Assembly: GCF_018294505.1 (NCBI RefSeq) | Contig: NC_057807.1 | Coordinates: 171,024,883 to 171,088,882 of the forward strand | Length of the DNA stretch: 64,000 nucleotides | Source of the DNA: Triticum aestivum | Lineage: Eukaryota; Streptophyta; Magnoliopsida; Poales; Poaceae | Direction: 5' to 3' | Part shown: piece by piece, positions 10,669 to 22,160 of the stretch | Layout of the letters: every line of letters begins with the position of its first letter | Numbering within the stretch: position 1 is the first letter of the stretch | Translations under genes and position numbers: made by a program | The notes under the pieces: generated by a model | Seen by the model: the letters and a program-made list of their open reading frames with translations, nothing else | What the model was told of the DNA's origin: nothing | The model's database searches: none

Positions 10669-12438
10669 CTAGTTGACGCTCTTGGTGGGGGGGGGTGCAG
10701 GACGAGAAACTGAGAGGGGCTCGACAAAAAGGGGCTCTGAGGGAGCAGCCCGATCCTTCTTCGAAGACTTTGTCTTCCGCTTCTTGGTCTGTGGTGCATC
10801 ATCAGAGACATTTTTGTTCTTGTGTTTCCTAGCTTCGGCCTCGGCTGCCCTTGTCTTCTTTAGTTCTGAAGCAACTGTGGGGACCTTAGGCTTCGAGCCT
10901 GACATGTTGGTAGGGAAGACTATGCGAGGTGCTTCCCGTCCTGACGCCTCAACTTGGGTTACAGTTGACTTCTTCGTTTTGGCAGGCATCTTAGGTTCGA
11001 TGCCTGGACGCCCAAGAGCCTTGTGCTTTTCAACTTCATTATGAGCCTGAACACATTTTGCAGTGAGGAGTTTCATCTGGTCTCTTGAACCTTTTGCTTC
11101 TTCACGTTTCTTGTGAAATGCTTCCTTGAGATCATGCAGCAACTGCTTGAAGTTCTGAACATTAGTGACACTGAGCATGGCCATGTGCTTCTTTAATTGA
11201 GCCTTTTCATAGTCAATCTTGTTTTTCAGCTCAACTATCTTCTGAGCCAGAGCTAGCTCATTTGCAATGGCATTGTGGAAAGAAACATTGATTCTAATTG
11301 GAAGTTGAAGATCATAAATACTGAGGTCCGGATTGGCAAACCACTCATCAATGAAGTTATTTAGGATGTCCACATCAAATAGGGGCAGATCGTTGAAGAT
11401 TTCCGCCTCTTGTTTGCTCTTTATCAGCTGCTCAAGAGCATCCTCACCAAGATCATCGTCACCGGACAGATCAATGGCTTCATTCTTGTTCCTCAGAACG
11501 ACAGCTGGGGTCAGTGCTTGACTAGAACTCGGGATGGGCTTCTTCTTCTGTATAGACTTCTCGGTCTTCTTGGAGATGCGAGAGAGATCTTCAGATTGCA
11601 TACTGGATGCAGGAGGAGCAGTTGCCAATGGCATCACACGTGAAGCTTTTGGTGCAGCAGAGGGGTTTGAAGCCTTAGTTTTCTTCTGCTTCTGTGGCTT
11701 AGGTGGAGCTGGCGCTTCATCAGAATCTGCGTCATCAGCTGAGTGATCCACGGTGGCCCCTTGAACTACAATGTCGAGGTTATAGAAGGGGCTGATGAAG
11801 TTGGGATCGGCATCACGGGTGCCATCAGCCCGAGGAGCAGATGGACCGGGGTTGAAGTCGAGTCCAAATGCTTTCTTGTTCTTCACAGCAGAATCCCTGG
11901 CAAACTTCAAGTTGCACTTGAACAAATTATCTTCATGACACCATAGCAGAGAAGATGGGTCAGCATTCTCTGGTTGTGGTCCGTGAACCATGCAAGGGTA
12001 GAAGCCTTGATCAATGGCTTCAGATTGAGACTTGGGTTGAAGATTTTTGTATAAGATATCTCCCCAAGGTCGCTTGATGGCATTCTTCTCGGCATACTCA
12101 GCAGTGACGAATCTGTACTTAAACCATTCCTCTGACCAGTATCTCTGAATCCATTGGTATCAAGTTTTGCGTTCACCATAGGTTTCTTCAGGGTCTGTCT
12201 TGTACATCTCATATAGATCAGGTGGCAAATCTTTGGATGTATTCCCACGGTGCTGTCTGCCGCCCTTTCTAGCTGACTTTTCTATGGCCATGAAGTTGAA
12301 ACTGGATGGCTTCAGGACTTGCAAAGGCTTCCGACGGCTGGTCAGACAGGAACTGGCTTCAGGAGAATTGATGTGACACTGTAAGAATTTTGCAAATGAA
12401 TGCAGACTATGAGAACCAAGGGATTCTCTCACGGACAT
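10669..12438 (-). pseudogene. Extra Copia ORF (env-position, coiled-coil protein), one in-frame stop
   Basis: A frame of about 590 codons lies downstream of RNase H and upstream of the 3' LTR. A single in-frame TGA (12160-12162) divides it into 92 and 496 residues; the longest uninterrupted ATG-started part is 440 residues (11991-10669). The first third is mixed globular sequence with W- and Y-rich stretches. The middle is a proline/lysine/acid-rich linker (PPKPQKQKKTK, DLSGDDDLGED). Then comes a helical, coiled-coil-like segment (around LALAQKIVELKNKIDYEKAQ) and a basic tail (KKRKTKSSKKD). I see no signal peptide or clear transmembrane helix, so calling it an envelope protein would rest only on position. 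SIRE/Maximus elements are known to carry an extra ORF here. The start is preceded by an acceptor-like CTAATGCTGTCACAG, so splicing may place it on a subgenomic RNA. Confidence 0.75.
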
Positions 12439-12439
12439 G

Positions 12440-13080
12440 TACCTGTGACAGCATTAGAGGTGTGAGGGAAGGGGAAGAGGTCATATGCATTCTCAAAAGA
12501 TTTTGAAGATAAATCAGTTTGAAGATATCGACCTCATAACGCGAAGACATTCACTTATTTGTTGAGAGTTGGTTCAAGATTTGTACAAATCCAAGAATAG
12601 GTACAAGTGAGGAGTCTAACTTGATGCGAGGCATAAGTGAATATGCTAGGCATTGATATGAGATGCCAAACAGGATGGATTTCAATAGTGTAAACATAGA
12701 AACCACTTTTCATAGAGAAGGATGAATCTATCGGATCAAAAAGGCGGTAAAAAGTAAGTTTTAATTACCACACGAAGAACTGCTAGACGGAACGAAGTAG
12801 GAGGCCAAGCAGTTCAACCTCCCATGCCCTAACTTCGCGACGGAAGACACCTACAGCAGCGGTGGAGAAGACGAGGTCCGCGGCCAGCGTGAGAACGGTG
12901 TCGGTGAGGTCGCAGCAGCTAAGCGCTTCGTCACTGGCGTCGTCAAGTGCTAGCGGTGGCGCTAGGGTTTGTGTGAGGTGTGAAGGTGGGGAAAGAAAGA
13001 TTTTTGTCCGCGATGAGATGTGTATTTACAAGGAAAGGGACAGCACAACGCAATTACGCAGGTGCCCCTGGTGGTTCACA
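12440..13080 (-). promoter_or_regulatory. Leader-like region upstream of the extra ORF
   Basis: On the minus strand this stretch holds ACAAACCCTAGCGCCACC, then a GC-rich exon-like block (about 12990-12790). Beyond it is intron-like AT-rich sequence ending in a branch-point/acceptor pattern, CTAATGCTGTCACAG, just before the extra ORF. It resembles a promoter-proximal exon and intron. No TATA box is clear. Confidence 0.35.
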
Positions 13081-13408
13081 TCAGAGAGACATGTGGCAAA
13101 CATGCAATACATTGGAAGTTGTTCCATGTTCCCACGCACACCTGGATTGTTGGGTGGTCGTTCCGGCTTCTCCGGTTTTCAGGCAATAAGGATGTAGCAT
13201 TAAAAATAGATTAAATGTTTGTCAGATTGTCATTAGCTGACAAAGACTCAGACAAGACAATCGACATGTTTCAATAGAATGCATATGATTTGGACAGATA
13301 GAGTTGAGATAGAAGCATGGAATAGGTTAGGGTCCGATCCCACTCACTTAGATCAAAAGATTGAAGAGTAAAGTCATAGCTATAAGTGAATGCTGTAGAG
13401 GACAGAAC

Positions 13409-13412
<4 letters not shown>

Positions 13413-13473
<61 letters not shown>
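13413..13473. repeat. (TA)n microsatellite, left tract
   Basis: About 30 TA units between Copia sequence on the left and element A on the right. Confidence 0.95.
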
Positions 13474-13474
<1 letters not shown>

Positions 13475-13722
13475 GGTCCATTCTGCTAATATTAGCAGAA
13501 TAACTCTTCTACGCACCACTTCCGCACTGCACGCTGAACGCAAGTGCACGTCATATTAGCAGAATAACTATTCTGCACACCACTTCGGCACTGCACGCTC
13601 AACAGAAGTGCACTGCATCATTTTCACGACGAGCACTGCAATAGAGACTAGTGAATTCTCGTCGGAAAAAACTGCACGCGTTATTTTTTCGGTACTGTTT
13701 TCGCTCTAATTTTCTAACTGTT

Positions 13723-14390
13723 TATCGGAATGAGGCGTGTAATATATCATTGAAAAGCTATGGATTAGGTGCAACTTCGACATGTTGAACACTTTTCGAG
13801 ATTCCACACGGTTTAAGAGAAGTTTTGAAAATAGTGCGGCGGATGACGAGTGGCAGCGAGCATTTTTTCGCGGTTTTTTTCTAAATCGCTTGTCGGAACG
13901 AAGCAAATGATATGCCGTTGGATAGATATCGTCGAGGCGCATCTTTTTCATATATAAATCTTTCTCTAATTCATTACGGTTTAAGAGCAGTTTCAAATTT
14001 ACTAAATCGCGGAACTCTGTTTTTCAAATTTTTTGAAATTTTCGGTACTGTCTTTGCTCCAGTTTTCTAACCGTTTGTCCAATCGAGACATATGATATGC
14101 CGTTGGAAAGCTACGGACAAGGCGTAACTTTCATATGTTGAAATGGTTTTGAGATTCCTTAAAAATATTTTGTTAATTTTGAAAATCGTGCGGCTGACTT
14201 CGAGAGGCAGCGGCTGTTTTTTCGTGAAATTTTTACGAACGGCTGGTCGGAATAATTCAAATCATACGCCGTTGGAAAGATATCGACGAGACGCAACTTT
14301 TTCATGTAGAATACTCTCTCTAATTCATTACAGTTTAAGAGTAGTTTTCAAATTACCAAAATGCGGGCACTCTGTTTTTCGCGACACCCA
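13723..14390. repeat. Four ~170-bp internal repeats of element A
   Basis: The core ATGATATGCCGTTGGAAAGC (variants) occurs near 13745, 13913, 14099 and 14268. Each copy is followed by a TTCATAT-type word and TTACGGTTTAAGAG-like sequence. Confidence 0.7.
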
Positions 14391-15786
14391 AATCGACGTG
14401 CGTACTTCATCCGACTGAAAACTGCACTGCATCGGACGAAAAATTGCACTGCATCAGACCGGAGTGCGCTGCATCGTTTCTTTTGTCAGACTTAATTTTT
14501 CTTAGACAGGAAGTGAAGTGCAACACTCTTAAAAGTGAACCGCAAGCACTCTGAAAAGAGAACCGCATTAGTTTTTTTACTTTTTTAAACGTCTTGAATG
14601 AACACAATGTAAACTTTTGTAAATACATTTTTTTCCAAATGAAGTGCACTTCAAAGTCCTTCAGGGTGGACTTTTTATAAGACCAAAGTGCACTGCATTT
14701 TCCTCTTTCTTTTTTCTCAATGTAGTTTTTTGGTATTCCGGTAGTGCACTACTATATATTTTTTTGGTTAATAATGAAATTTGCACTGCGAGGACATGGC
14801 AAGTGGACTGCATTTTTTGTTTACACGCTACGCATTACACACAAGCATTCATCCACATACATTTTCTATTTTCATTTCCTCTCTGCATTCTTTCAAACAA
14901 CAAAATGAGCTTCTTTTTCAAGGAACAGTGATGCTCCCTTCTCCTTCGCTACTGAGTGCACATCAAATAAAAACTGAGAAGACATTTGGGTCCCTGAATT
15001 TTTTTGAGCAATAGAACACAATTTAGTTTATTTTTCATTTGTGCGTGTCGGAAGTGACAGTCGAACTTCACTTTGTTACCAACCGCCCTGCAGCAAAACA
15101 AAATTTTTGAATCAAAAAAAGTCAACAAAAGTGGGATTGCAGTGTGGCGCATTGTGGACTCCAGTGCGCGGGCTCCCCCCACGAGAGCACCTCCTCTTTC
15201 TTCCGACGAACTGCAAACGGCAACATCGCCAACTGCAGAGAGGGGCTACTCAACTACACGCCATGCGAGGGGACGGATACACGGGCATAGCGGGATGGAG
15301 ACAATCAGCCGACGAAGCGAACAACGATGAAGCGAGTTGCACTCAAATGAAAAGAGGTCCAGCCAAAGGATCAGAGCTCTGGAAAACAGCAGAAACAATC
15401 GTGCAAACAACCACTCTGAAACTACACGTCTGCAGCCTGTATGACGGCGCAAACTGGCGGAGGACTTGCAGCGTGGCCATGTGTGAACTGCACACGCCAG
15501 AGGAAGGCGGGATGGCGTTGACTCGGGCACCAGTGTGCACTGCCGCCATGGAGGGGCCGCTGGTGGAGGCAGATGCAGAGGGGAGGAAGGCGTCGGTGAT
15601 AGGATCCTCGTTGGTGTCGGGGGAACAACGCCCACACCTAGGGAATGGATGGATAGGCGTGGGGAAGGGGAGGTCCCTCACAGTGAGCCGGATCCATGGC
15701 CTTCGTGGCTCGGTGATGAAGGAGAAAGGCAGGGCAGGGGGAGGGGGATCCACAGCCGTCCCGGTAAGCACGGGGGCGCCACTGAC

Positions 15787-15957
15787 CCGGCGCCCGCACT
15801 CAGTGCGCTGCACGCACGCGGTCACCGGACTGCACGTGCTCATCGTCCGCACTGCACAGGGGCGGTGCTGATCCAGCGCCCGCACACAGTGCGCTGCACG
15901 CACGCGCCCACCGGACTGCCGTGCTCACCGTCCGCACTTCACGGGGGCGATGCTGAT
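15787..15957. repeat. 85-bp GC-rich direct duplication in element A
   Basis: Two adjacent copies of a unit containing GTGCGCTGCACGCACGC and ending GGTGCTGAT / GATGCTGAT. They lie at about 15787-15872 and 15873-15957. Confidence 0.7.
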
Positions 15958-16693
15958 CTGGCGCCAGAGATGAGAGTGAAGGTGGATGCGGCCGAGCGCC
16001 ATGGCATCCGCCGTCGTAGGCGGTGAGGGAGAGATGGTGGTTGAGGGGGGGAATAGGGTGGCCGGAGGCCCGTGGCGGCGTTGCCGGCAACTCCATCCCA
16101 TTTTTGGCAAGTGGCCCAGTTGAGCTCAGATCCGGCCTCTAACCAACGGATCCGGGGCCAAGGTGGGAGGCCGCAATGAGATCCATCTTAGGGTGGGGCT
16201 GTCCATGGCGGGACATCACGGGGCAGGTGTGGCTGAGGCGCGCTGTGCCAAAGAAGGTGGGCGGCGGCTCGGGGTGGGCTGCGCCGCACCAGAGAATGTG
16301 GGGAGGGTGAGCGGTGGCTCTAGTGGACCTCGCCGCGCCGGAGAGGGTGGGGTGGGCGGGAGGGAGGTGGGAAGTCGCGGAGAGTGGTGCGGCAGTGCTC
16401 CGGCACTGCGTGGTGAGGCGGAGCTCCAGCGGCGCGTGGTGGTGTGGGGTAGGAGGAGGAATGGGTGGCTCTGGTGGGAGAGAAAGGAGGCAGCAGGAAG
16501 AATGGGCGGCCACGGGAGGAAGGTGGATGAGGATAAGGAAATGGGATCGTGTAGTTGTAGGTGGTGGGGGTTGCGAGCTTTTTTGTTTGTTGAATGGAGT
16601 TCGGTTCCGTGGGTTTTGAAGTGTGAAACTGTTAGCAGAATAAGGTTCGGGTGTGCAGAATAAGGACTTAAGGGGTGTTATCATAATAGACCC

Positions 16694-16697
<4 letters not shown>

Positions 16698-16739
<42 letters not shown>

Positions 16740-16742
16740 CAT
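16698..16742. repeat. (TA)n tract between elements A and B
   Basis: About 19 TA units (16698-16735), then a short ACATAC extension directly before the left end of element B. Confidence 0.9.
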
Positions 16743-19700
16743 CTGGGCTATTCTATTACGCATAACAGAATATTATTCAGTTACCCTACTTGAACTGATG
16801 AATTCAAGCGGTTGAACTAATAAAATTCGAGCGGTTGAACTGATGTTTTCTGTTGCTGTTAAAAATCGTCTTCTTTAGTTCAAATTTTTTTGTACTTTTT
16901 TTTGTCGAAACAGGGCATGTAATATATCGTTGGAAAGCTCTTGACATCCACATTACAATCTTATAATTTGTTTTTTCAAAAAAATTATGATTTAAGAGCA
17001 GTTTTGAAAAACCATTTTTTTCAAAACCGAAAATGCAAATCGTATTTTGGACTTAATTTTCAAACGGTTTTTCAGAATTGAGCAAAGGAGATGGCGTTGG
17101 AAAGCTTGTGAAAATCCGCGTCTTCCATATATCTACTATTTTTTCAAATTCCATATGAGTTGAAAGTAATTTGAAAAACGGTGAAATTCTAGGCGAAATG
17201 TTTTTTCACTGTTTTTTGCAAACGGTTTGTCGGATTGATGCAAATGATATGGCGTCGGAAAGCTATGGAAAATGCGCAACTTTTGCGTATATTAAGTTTT
17301 TTCTAATTCCCTATGGTTTAAATACGCATTCAAATACGGTTAAAATTAGTTTTAAACGCGTTTTTTTAAAAAGTTCATCGAAATGGGGCAAATAATATAC
17401 CATTGGATAGCTATCAAAAATGCGAAACTTAGTCATGTTGGACGTTTTCTCTACTTCGCAACCGTTTAAGAGTAATCTTTGAATACGGCATGACGGATTC
17501 TGCTGTTTTCTCGTCTGAAAAACAGAGTAGTCGTACTGATATATGTGTATGTTTGTACTGAGCTATTTTTTGTAGAGTAATTTTAAATTGTTCCAAAAAA
17601 AGGTACTTGTACTAATGCTTGCATGGGTTTGTACTAAGCGTGTTTTCACTAACTAGACTTTGCTCTGTTTTTTGGGTAATTTTTTTCTAGTAAATTTTCA
17701 ACGGTTTACTGTATCCTAACCCTGAACTTGCATGGTTTATATTGTTGAACTGAATGTTATTGTATCATCGGCCCTGTACTTGCATGGTTTATATCATCGA
17801 AGTGAATGATATTTTTTTCAAAAATAAAATATTTTTTATTCTTTTTTTTGAAATAAACATTTTTTACAACGATGTTCTGGACTTCTCTTATTTTTGTGAC
17901 TTGTACTTTTACCATTTGAATTGCATGGGGTTTCCTTTTGCTTGAACTTTTAAATTTTGAATTTCTGTCATTTCTTTTATTCCGAACAGAGCACCATTTT
18001 TAACTTGTACTGATCAATATTTTTAATTCAACCATTTTTCCTTTGTAGAACGGACAAATATATGTTCAGGAAAAAGAGTACTTGAACGAATATATGTTCG
18101 GAGCAGTGACGATCATGTGCACATATAATTTTTCAGGATTTCCTCGATGTTCTGCACATTAAAGTTGATGTACTGAAAAGAACGCAAATTTTGAATTAAA
18201 AATCAAGTAAAAGCTTAACTCTTATATAGTTCAAGTAATTGTTTCGTAATTATATGTGTTGAACATGTGCTACACATAATGAATTGATACATTTTTTATC
18301 AGTGAATTTTTGTAATATATGTACTAGAACTTCTAACAGTATATATATATACATCGTGTCATAAGCAAATAAGCGTGACAAAAGTTGAAGCAGAATTTCA
18401 ACAAACAACAAATCAAACCACTGCGACGTTGTGAACCTCCAGAAAATTAGCATATGAACTGAGGAAAAAAAGTCTCACAGGCCAAAATGAGCTAGCTAAA
18501 GCATCATTGTTCGGAATGATACATGTCTACTACCATGTGGGAGAACAAGCTGAACTGTCCAAAATTAAAAGAAAGGAAAATCAAAGCGCTAGGGAGTAGT
18601 GGCCTCCTCGATAATAAAAATCAAAATTTTTCAGTGCACATTCTCGATCATCTTGCATGGATCTACTAAGTTTAGCACAATGAGATCTTATATTTCATCT
18701 TTTTATAGCAAGCCAAGCTAGAGTGCAGAGAAATTAAAACAAGTTGGATTAGAGACCATTTATAGAGCAAGTCAGCAACATGTTCTTCATCAGCAGCCCC
18801 GTACTGTCCCTATTGTTTCTCCCTTCCTGTCCAACCAAATCACATCGAACTTCACATGGGCAACATTGACACCGACCCAGGAGTTGAACTAGGAGCTGCA
18901 GGCACTGCAACACAAAACGAGAGATGTCACGCGCGTATATGAGAGACCCATGAGGGTTTGTTTTTGTTTGATCTCATGAACTTATCTAGGACGTCGTGTT
19001 GAACTTACAACTTTTTCAATCATGAACCTTTAGTGGTACAAATTTTTCTTCTGCACTTACACCCTCTCTGAGTCTGAACTGATGCAATTATGTTTGAATA
19101 AGTTAATTGCTTTTCCCTCCTAATATAACTTAATTACTTTTCTAAATAAGTGAACAATAAACATGATCATAAGAACCTCATTTTCAGTTAAACAGGTACA
19201 TGTTCAGACACCTAAGAAATCCCAGAAAAATAGAAATCAAACACCCTCGGATTCAATGACTAATAGAACTACTAAAATCACCAAGGGTACTGCAGATTCG
19301 CAAGCTCACCTAAGATCAATGGAAGGAGCATCAGTACTTGCGCTACATTCCTTAGCACCAAGTCCTCCTCTAGCGATGCACAAACCAATAGAAGTGGCCA
19401 CAAAATCAGCTCACCTGCTTCACCAGAAGTAAGAAACAAACAGAAATTCTTCTGCTAGAGACGAACTTGCGTTGCCATGGGCGAGCGGGCAGGGCACCGA
19501 GACCAGCAATAGTACTAGCAGGCAGCAGGCCGGTTGAGCGATGAAGCTTGCTCTCCCATCATCAGTCCGCCAGCATGAGAGGGGGGATGCCAGCAGATCA
19601 CGAAGAGGCCGGCTGCCTGGCTCGTTGTCGTGGAACTGAGGCACGCGCGCCTGTCGAACTGCTAGAGGGGGTGCAAGCGATGCCACCAAGCGGCGAGCAG

Positions 19701-20273
19701 GAACTCCCCACAAATGTTGTCGACGGCCAAAGGCGGAGGAGGCCCACCCCAGTGAATCTCGCCGCCCAACCACGCCGGCCGGATCCGCGCCGTCAGACCC
19801 GCGGTAGGAATAGGTGGGGCGGCTACCGGAGCCGGGGGGTGGCGGTTGGGGGAGGGAGCCGAGGAGGATGGGGGCTGGCTCATGTGGGGGAGGAGAGGGG
19901 CGCGACGGCAGGGGGAGAAGGGAGCGCGGCGGCACGGGGAGGAGGGGGGTGTGGCGGCACAGAGAGGAGGGGGGCACGGCGGCGCAGAGAGGAGCGGGGC
20001 GCAGCGAAGCAGGGAGGAGGGGGCCCGTGGCGGGGCGGGGAGGACGGTACTGCGGCGGCGCGGGGAGGAGGAGGGCATGGCAGCGCGGCGGCGCGTCGGT
20101 CGGGAGGTGGGAGTGCGGTTAGTGGGGAGGTGGGGCGTGGGAGCTCTTTTTTTTGGAGGGATCGAGAGGAGTGCGAACGATGGGCTCCAGGATTCGTCAA
20201 ACGACAGATCGGGCCCTTATAGACGCGAGGGGTAACCGAATATTATTCTGTTATGGGTAACAGAATAGTCCAG

Positions 20274-20276
<3 letters not shown>
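16743..20276. mobile_element. Element B: TIR element inserted in (TA)n, no transposase seen
   Basis: The left end (CTGGGCTATTCTATTACGCA, then TAACAGAATATTATTCAGTTACCC) and the complement of the right end (GGGCTGGACTATTCTGTTAC, then CCATAACAGAATAATATTCGGTTACCC) form terminal inverted repeats of about 43 bp. Each terminal repeat holds a hairpin, TATTCTRTTA / TAACAGAATA. The left part is AT-rich with four ~155-bp repeats. The right part (about 19540-20210) is GC-rich and purine-biased on the plus strand. The open frames there (224 codons at 19548-20222, 185 codons on the minus strand) are low-complexity shadows. The layout and end structure match element A. No transposase or other conserved domain is visible, so it is presumably non-autonomous. 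Confidence 0.7.
16905..17490. repeat. Four ~155-bp internal repeats of element B
   Basis: Variants of ATATGGCGTTGGAAAGCT occur near 16926, 17092, 17249 and 17395. They are related to the repeats in element A. Confidence 0.65.

Positions 20277-20342
<66 letters not shown>
20277..20342. repeat. (TA)n microsatellite, right tract
   Basis: About 33 TA units between element B and resumed Copia sequence (TTAACCGAATCAACATTGTG). Confidence 0.95.
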
Positions 20343-20344
<2 letters not shown>

Positions 20345-20650
20345 CCGAATCAACATTGTGAAGATAAATCATGAAGACAAATTAATGTTGAAGCCAATCC
20401 AAATGCGAAGACTTTGCAATTGTAACGCCAAGAGAAACACTTCAATAAGAATTTGGTGGTGGCGTTACACACCGTATAGGAACTATTAGACCCAGACATG
20501 GCGCACTATTATCGTGGCGCTCCGAAATCAAATTCCACATTAATGTATTCACACTCAGAGTGTAAGTCTTCATTAATTGAAGATATACATTACTTCGTGT
20601 GTTGCACATCTAAGTCATCAACATGCATAAGCGTTAGGATGTGTGTCCAT

Positions 20651-21202
20651 TCACAGGACATTCGAGGATTCTAAGATATTTAGCTCACACTGCAACTTGC
20701 AAAACCTTTTCTCATCCAAGGGCTTAGAGAAAATATCTACCAATTGCTCTTCAGTGTTGACATGAATGATATCAATGCCTTCCTTGTTAACATGATCTCT
20801 GAGAAAGTGATGACGGATCTGAATGTGCTTTTTCTTCGAGTGCTGAACTAGATTCTTGGAAAGGTTGATGGCGCTTTCATTGTCACCGAAGAGTGGCACA
20901 TTCTTCGTGTTGATGCCATAGTCCTTGAGAGTTTGCTTCATCCATAGAAGCTGAGCACAGCACAATCCAGCAGCAATGTATTCAGATTCAGCAGTGGAGA
21001 GAGACACACAGTTCTTCTTCTTTGAAGACCAACAAACAAGTGATTGGCTGAGAAAGTGACATGTTCCTGAGGTGGACTTGCAATCAACCTTTTCACCAAC
21101 ATAATCAGCATTAGAATACCCAATCAGATCAAATGTTGAGCCCTTTGGATGCCATAATCCTATCGTTGGGGTGTAAGCCAAATACCAAAGAATTTGCTTC
21201 AC
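20651..21202 (-). pseudogene. Copia RNase H domain
   Basis: 183 open codons at the 3' end of pol. Visible marks are KQILWYLAYT, SNADYVGEKVDCKSTSG, STAESEYIAA, LFGDNESAINLSKN and the RHHFLRDHV stretch, in the order known for Copia RNase H. The open segment ends in a normal-looking C-terminus followed by non-coding element sequence. It is in the same frame as the RT segment upstream (21290-21769), interrupted by stops at about 21202-21290. Confidence 0.88.
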
Positions 21203-21289
21203 CGCTAGGTGATGCGACTCCTTTGGTGCTGCTTGGAATCAGGCACACATGCAAACGCTAAGCATTATATCTGGTCTAGGTGCACATAA

Positions 21290-22160
21290 CTAAAGTAAGG
21301 AACCAATCATGGAGCGGTATACCTTTTGATCAAACTCTTCACCATTTTCGTCAGGACCCAGATGACTTTTGGTTGGCATTGGCGTCGTGTATCCTTTGTA
21401 GTATTGCATTCCAAACTTCTTCACGCAATCTTTGAGGTATTTCTCTTGTGATACGAAGATGCCATTTCTCTGATGACGGATTTGAAGACCAAGGAAGAAC
21501 TTCAGCTCACCCATCATGGACATCTGATATTGCTCTTGCATCATGTTCCCAAACTCATCGCTGTATCTCTTGTCGGTGTAGCCGAAGATAATGTCATCCA
21601 CATAGATTTGGCACACAAACAGTTCACCGTCGTACGACTTCGTGAATAGTGTTGGATCTAGTGAACCAGGTTTGAAGGCTTTGCTCTTCAAGAAGTCTTT
21701 GAGCATGTCATACCAAGCGCGAGGAGCTTGTTTGAGGCCACACAGTGCCTTGCTCAGCTTGTAGACCATATCAGGATGTTTTGGATCTTCAAAGCCAGGT
21801 GGTTGTGCAACTTACACTTCTTCTTCAATCTTTCCATTGAGAAAGGCACTCTTCACATTCATTTGGTACGGAAGGATGTTGTGATGGTTGGCATATGCAA
21901 GCATTATGTGAATGGCTTAAGTCTTGCCACGGGAGCAAATGTTTCATCAAAGTCAATCCCTTCTATTTGAGTGTAAGCTTGAGCAACCAGACAAGCCTTG
22001 TTTCTGACAACTTGACCATGTTCATCTTGTTTGTTGCGATAGATCCATTTGGTGCCAATGATATTATGCTTGCGATGATCAGGACGCTTGACAAGTTCAC
22101 AGACATTGTTCAGCTTGAACTGATGAAGCTCTTCCTGCATGGCTTGAATCCATTCAGGTC
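21290..22160 (-). pseudogene. Copia reverse transcriptase, frameshifted, motif A Asp replaced
   Basis: The N-terminal part is open in 22905-21904 (EWIQAMQEELHQF, GTKWIYRNKQDEHG, ETFAPVARL). After a one-base frameshift near 21918 and an in-frame stop near 21812, the rest is open in 21769-21290 (KALCGLKQAPRAWYD, then YVDD at 21593-21604, then GELKFFLGLQI). In the first catalytic motif the codon expected to be Asp reads Asn (MNVKSAFLNG, near 21857). The YVDD box is intact. With the stop, shift and motif change the enzyme cannot be active. Confidence 0.88.

Larger units (their letters stand above)
13474..16697. mobile_element. Element A: TIR element inserted in (TA)n, no transposase seen
   Basis: It is bounded on both sides by (TA)n. 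The left end (CGGTCCATTCTGCTAATATT) and the complement of the right end (GGGTGGGTCTATTATGATAA) share a short imperfect terminal inverted repeat, GGTCYATTMTGMTAA. A perfect 22-bp palindrome, ATTCTGCTAAT with ATTAGCAGAAT, lies just inside the left end. The left half is AT-rich and carries four copies of a ~170-bp repeat. The right half (about 15140-16620) is GC-rich. Open frames in the GC-rich half (for example 276 codons at 15041-15871) are low-complexity and overlap frames on the other strand, so I do not call them genes. It is related to element B. Flanking (TA)n recalls the Micron elements of rice, but these are far longer. Confidence 0.65.

Noticed and set aside
10669..12438. Calling the extra Copia ORF an envelope gene
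   Set aside because: No signal peptide, transmembrane helix or fusion-type segment is visible; only the position fits.
13271..13549. Minus-strand frame with an (YI)n run
   Set aside because: Translation of the (TA)n microsatellite.
15041..16684. Long open frames on both strands of element A (276, 186, 181, 166 codons)
   Set aside because: They overlap each other in several frames, lie in GC-rich low-complexity DNA and show no domain. Absence of stops is explained by base composition.
19420..20235. Open frames of 185-224 codons in element B
   Set aside because: Glycine/arginine- or proline-rich products of a purine-biased stretch. Opposite frames are open as well.
13413..20342. Helitron origin for elements A and B
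   Set aside because: Helitrons lack terminal inverted repeats; B has ~43-bp inverted ends, and no CTRR terminus next to a single hairpin is seen.
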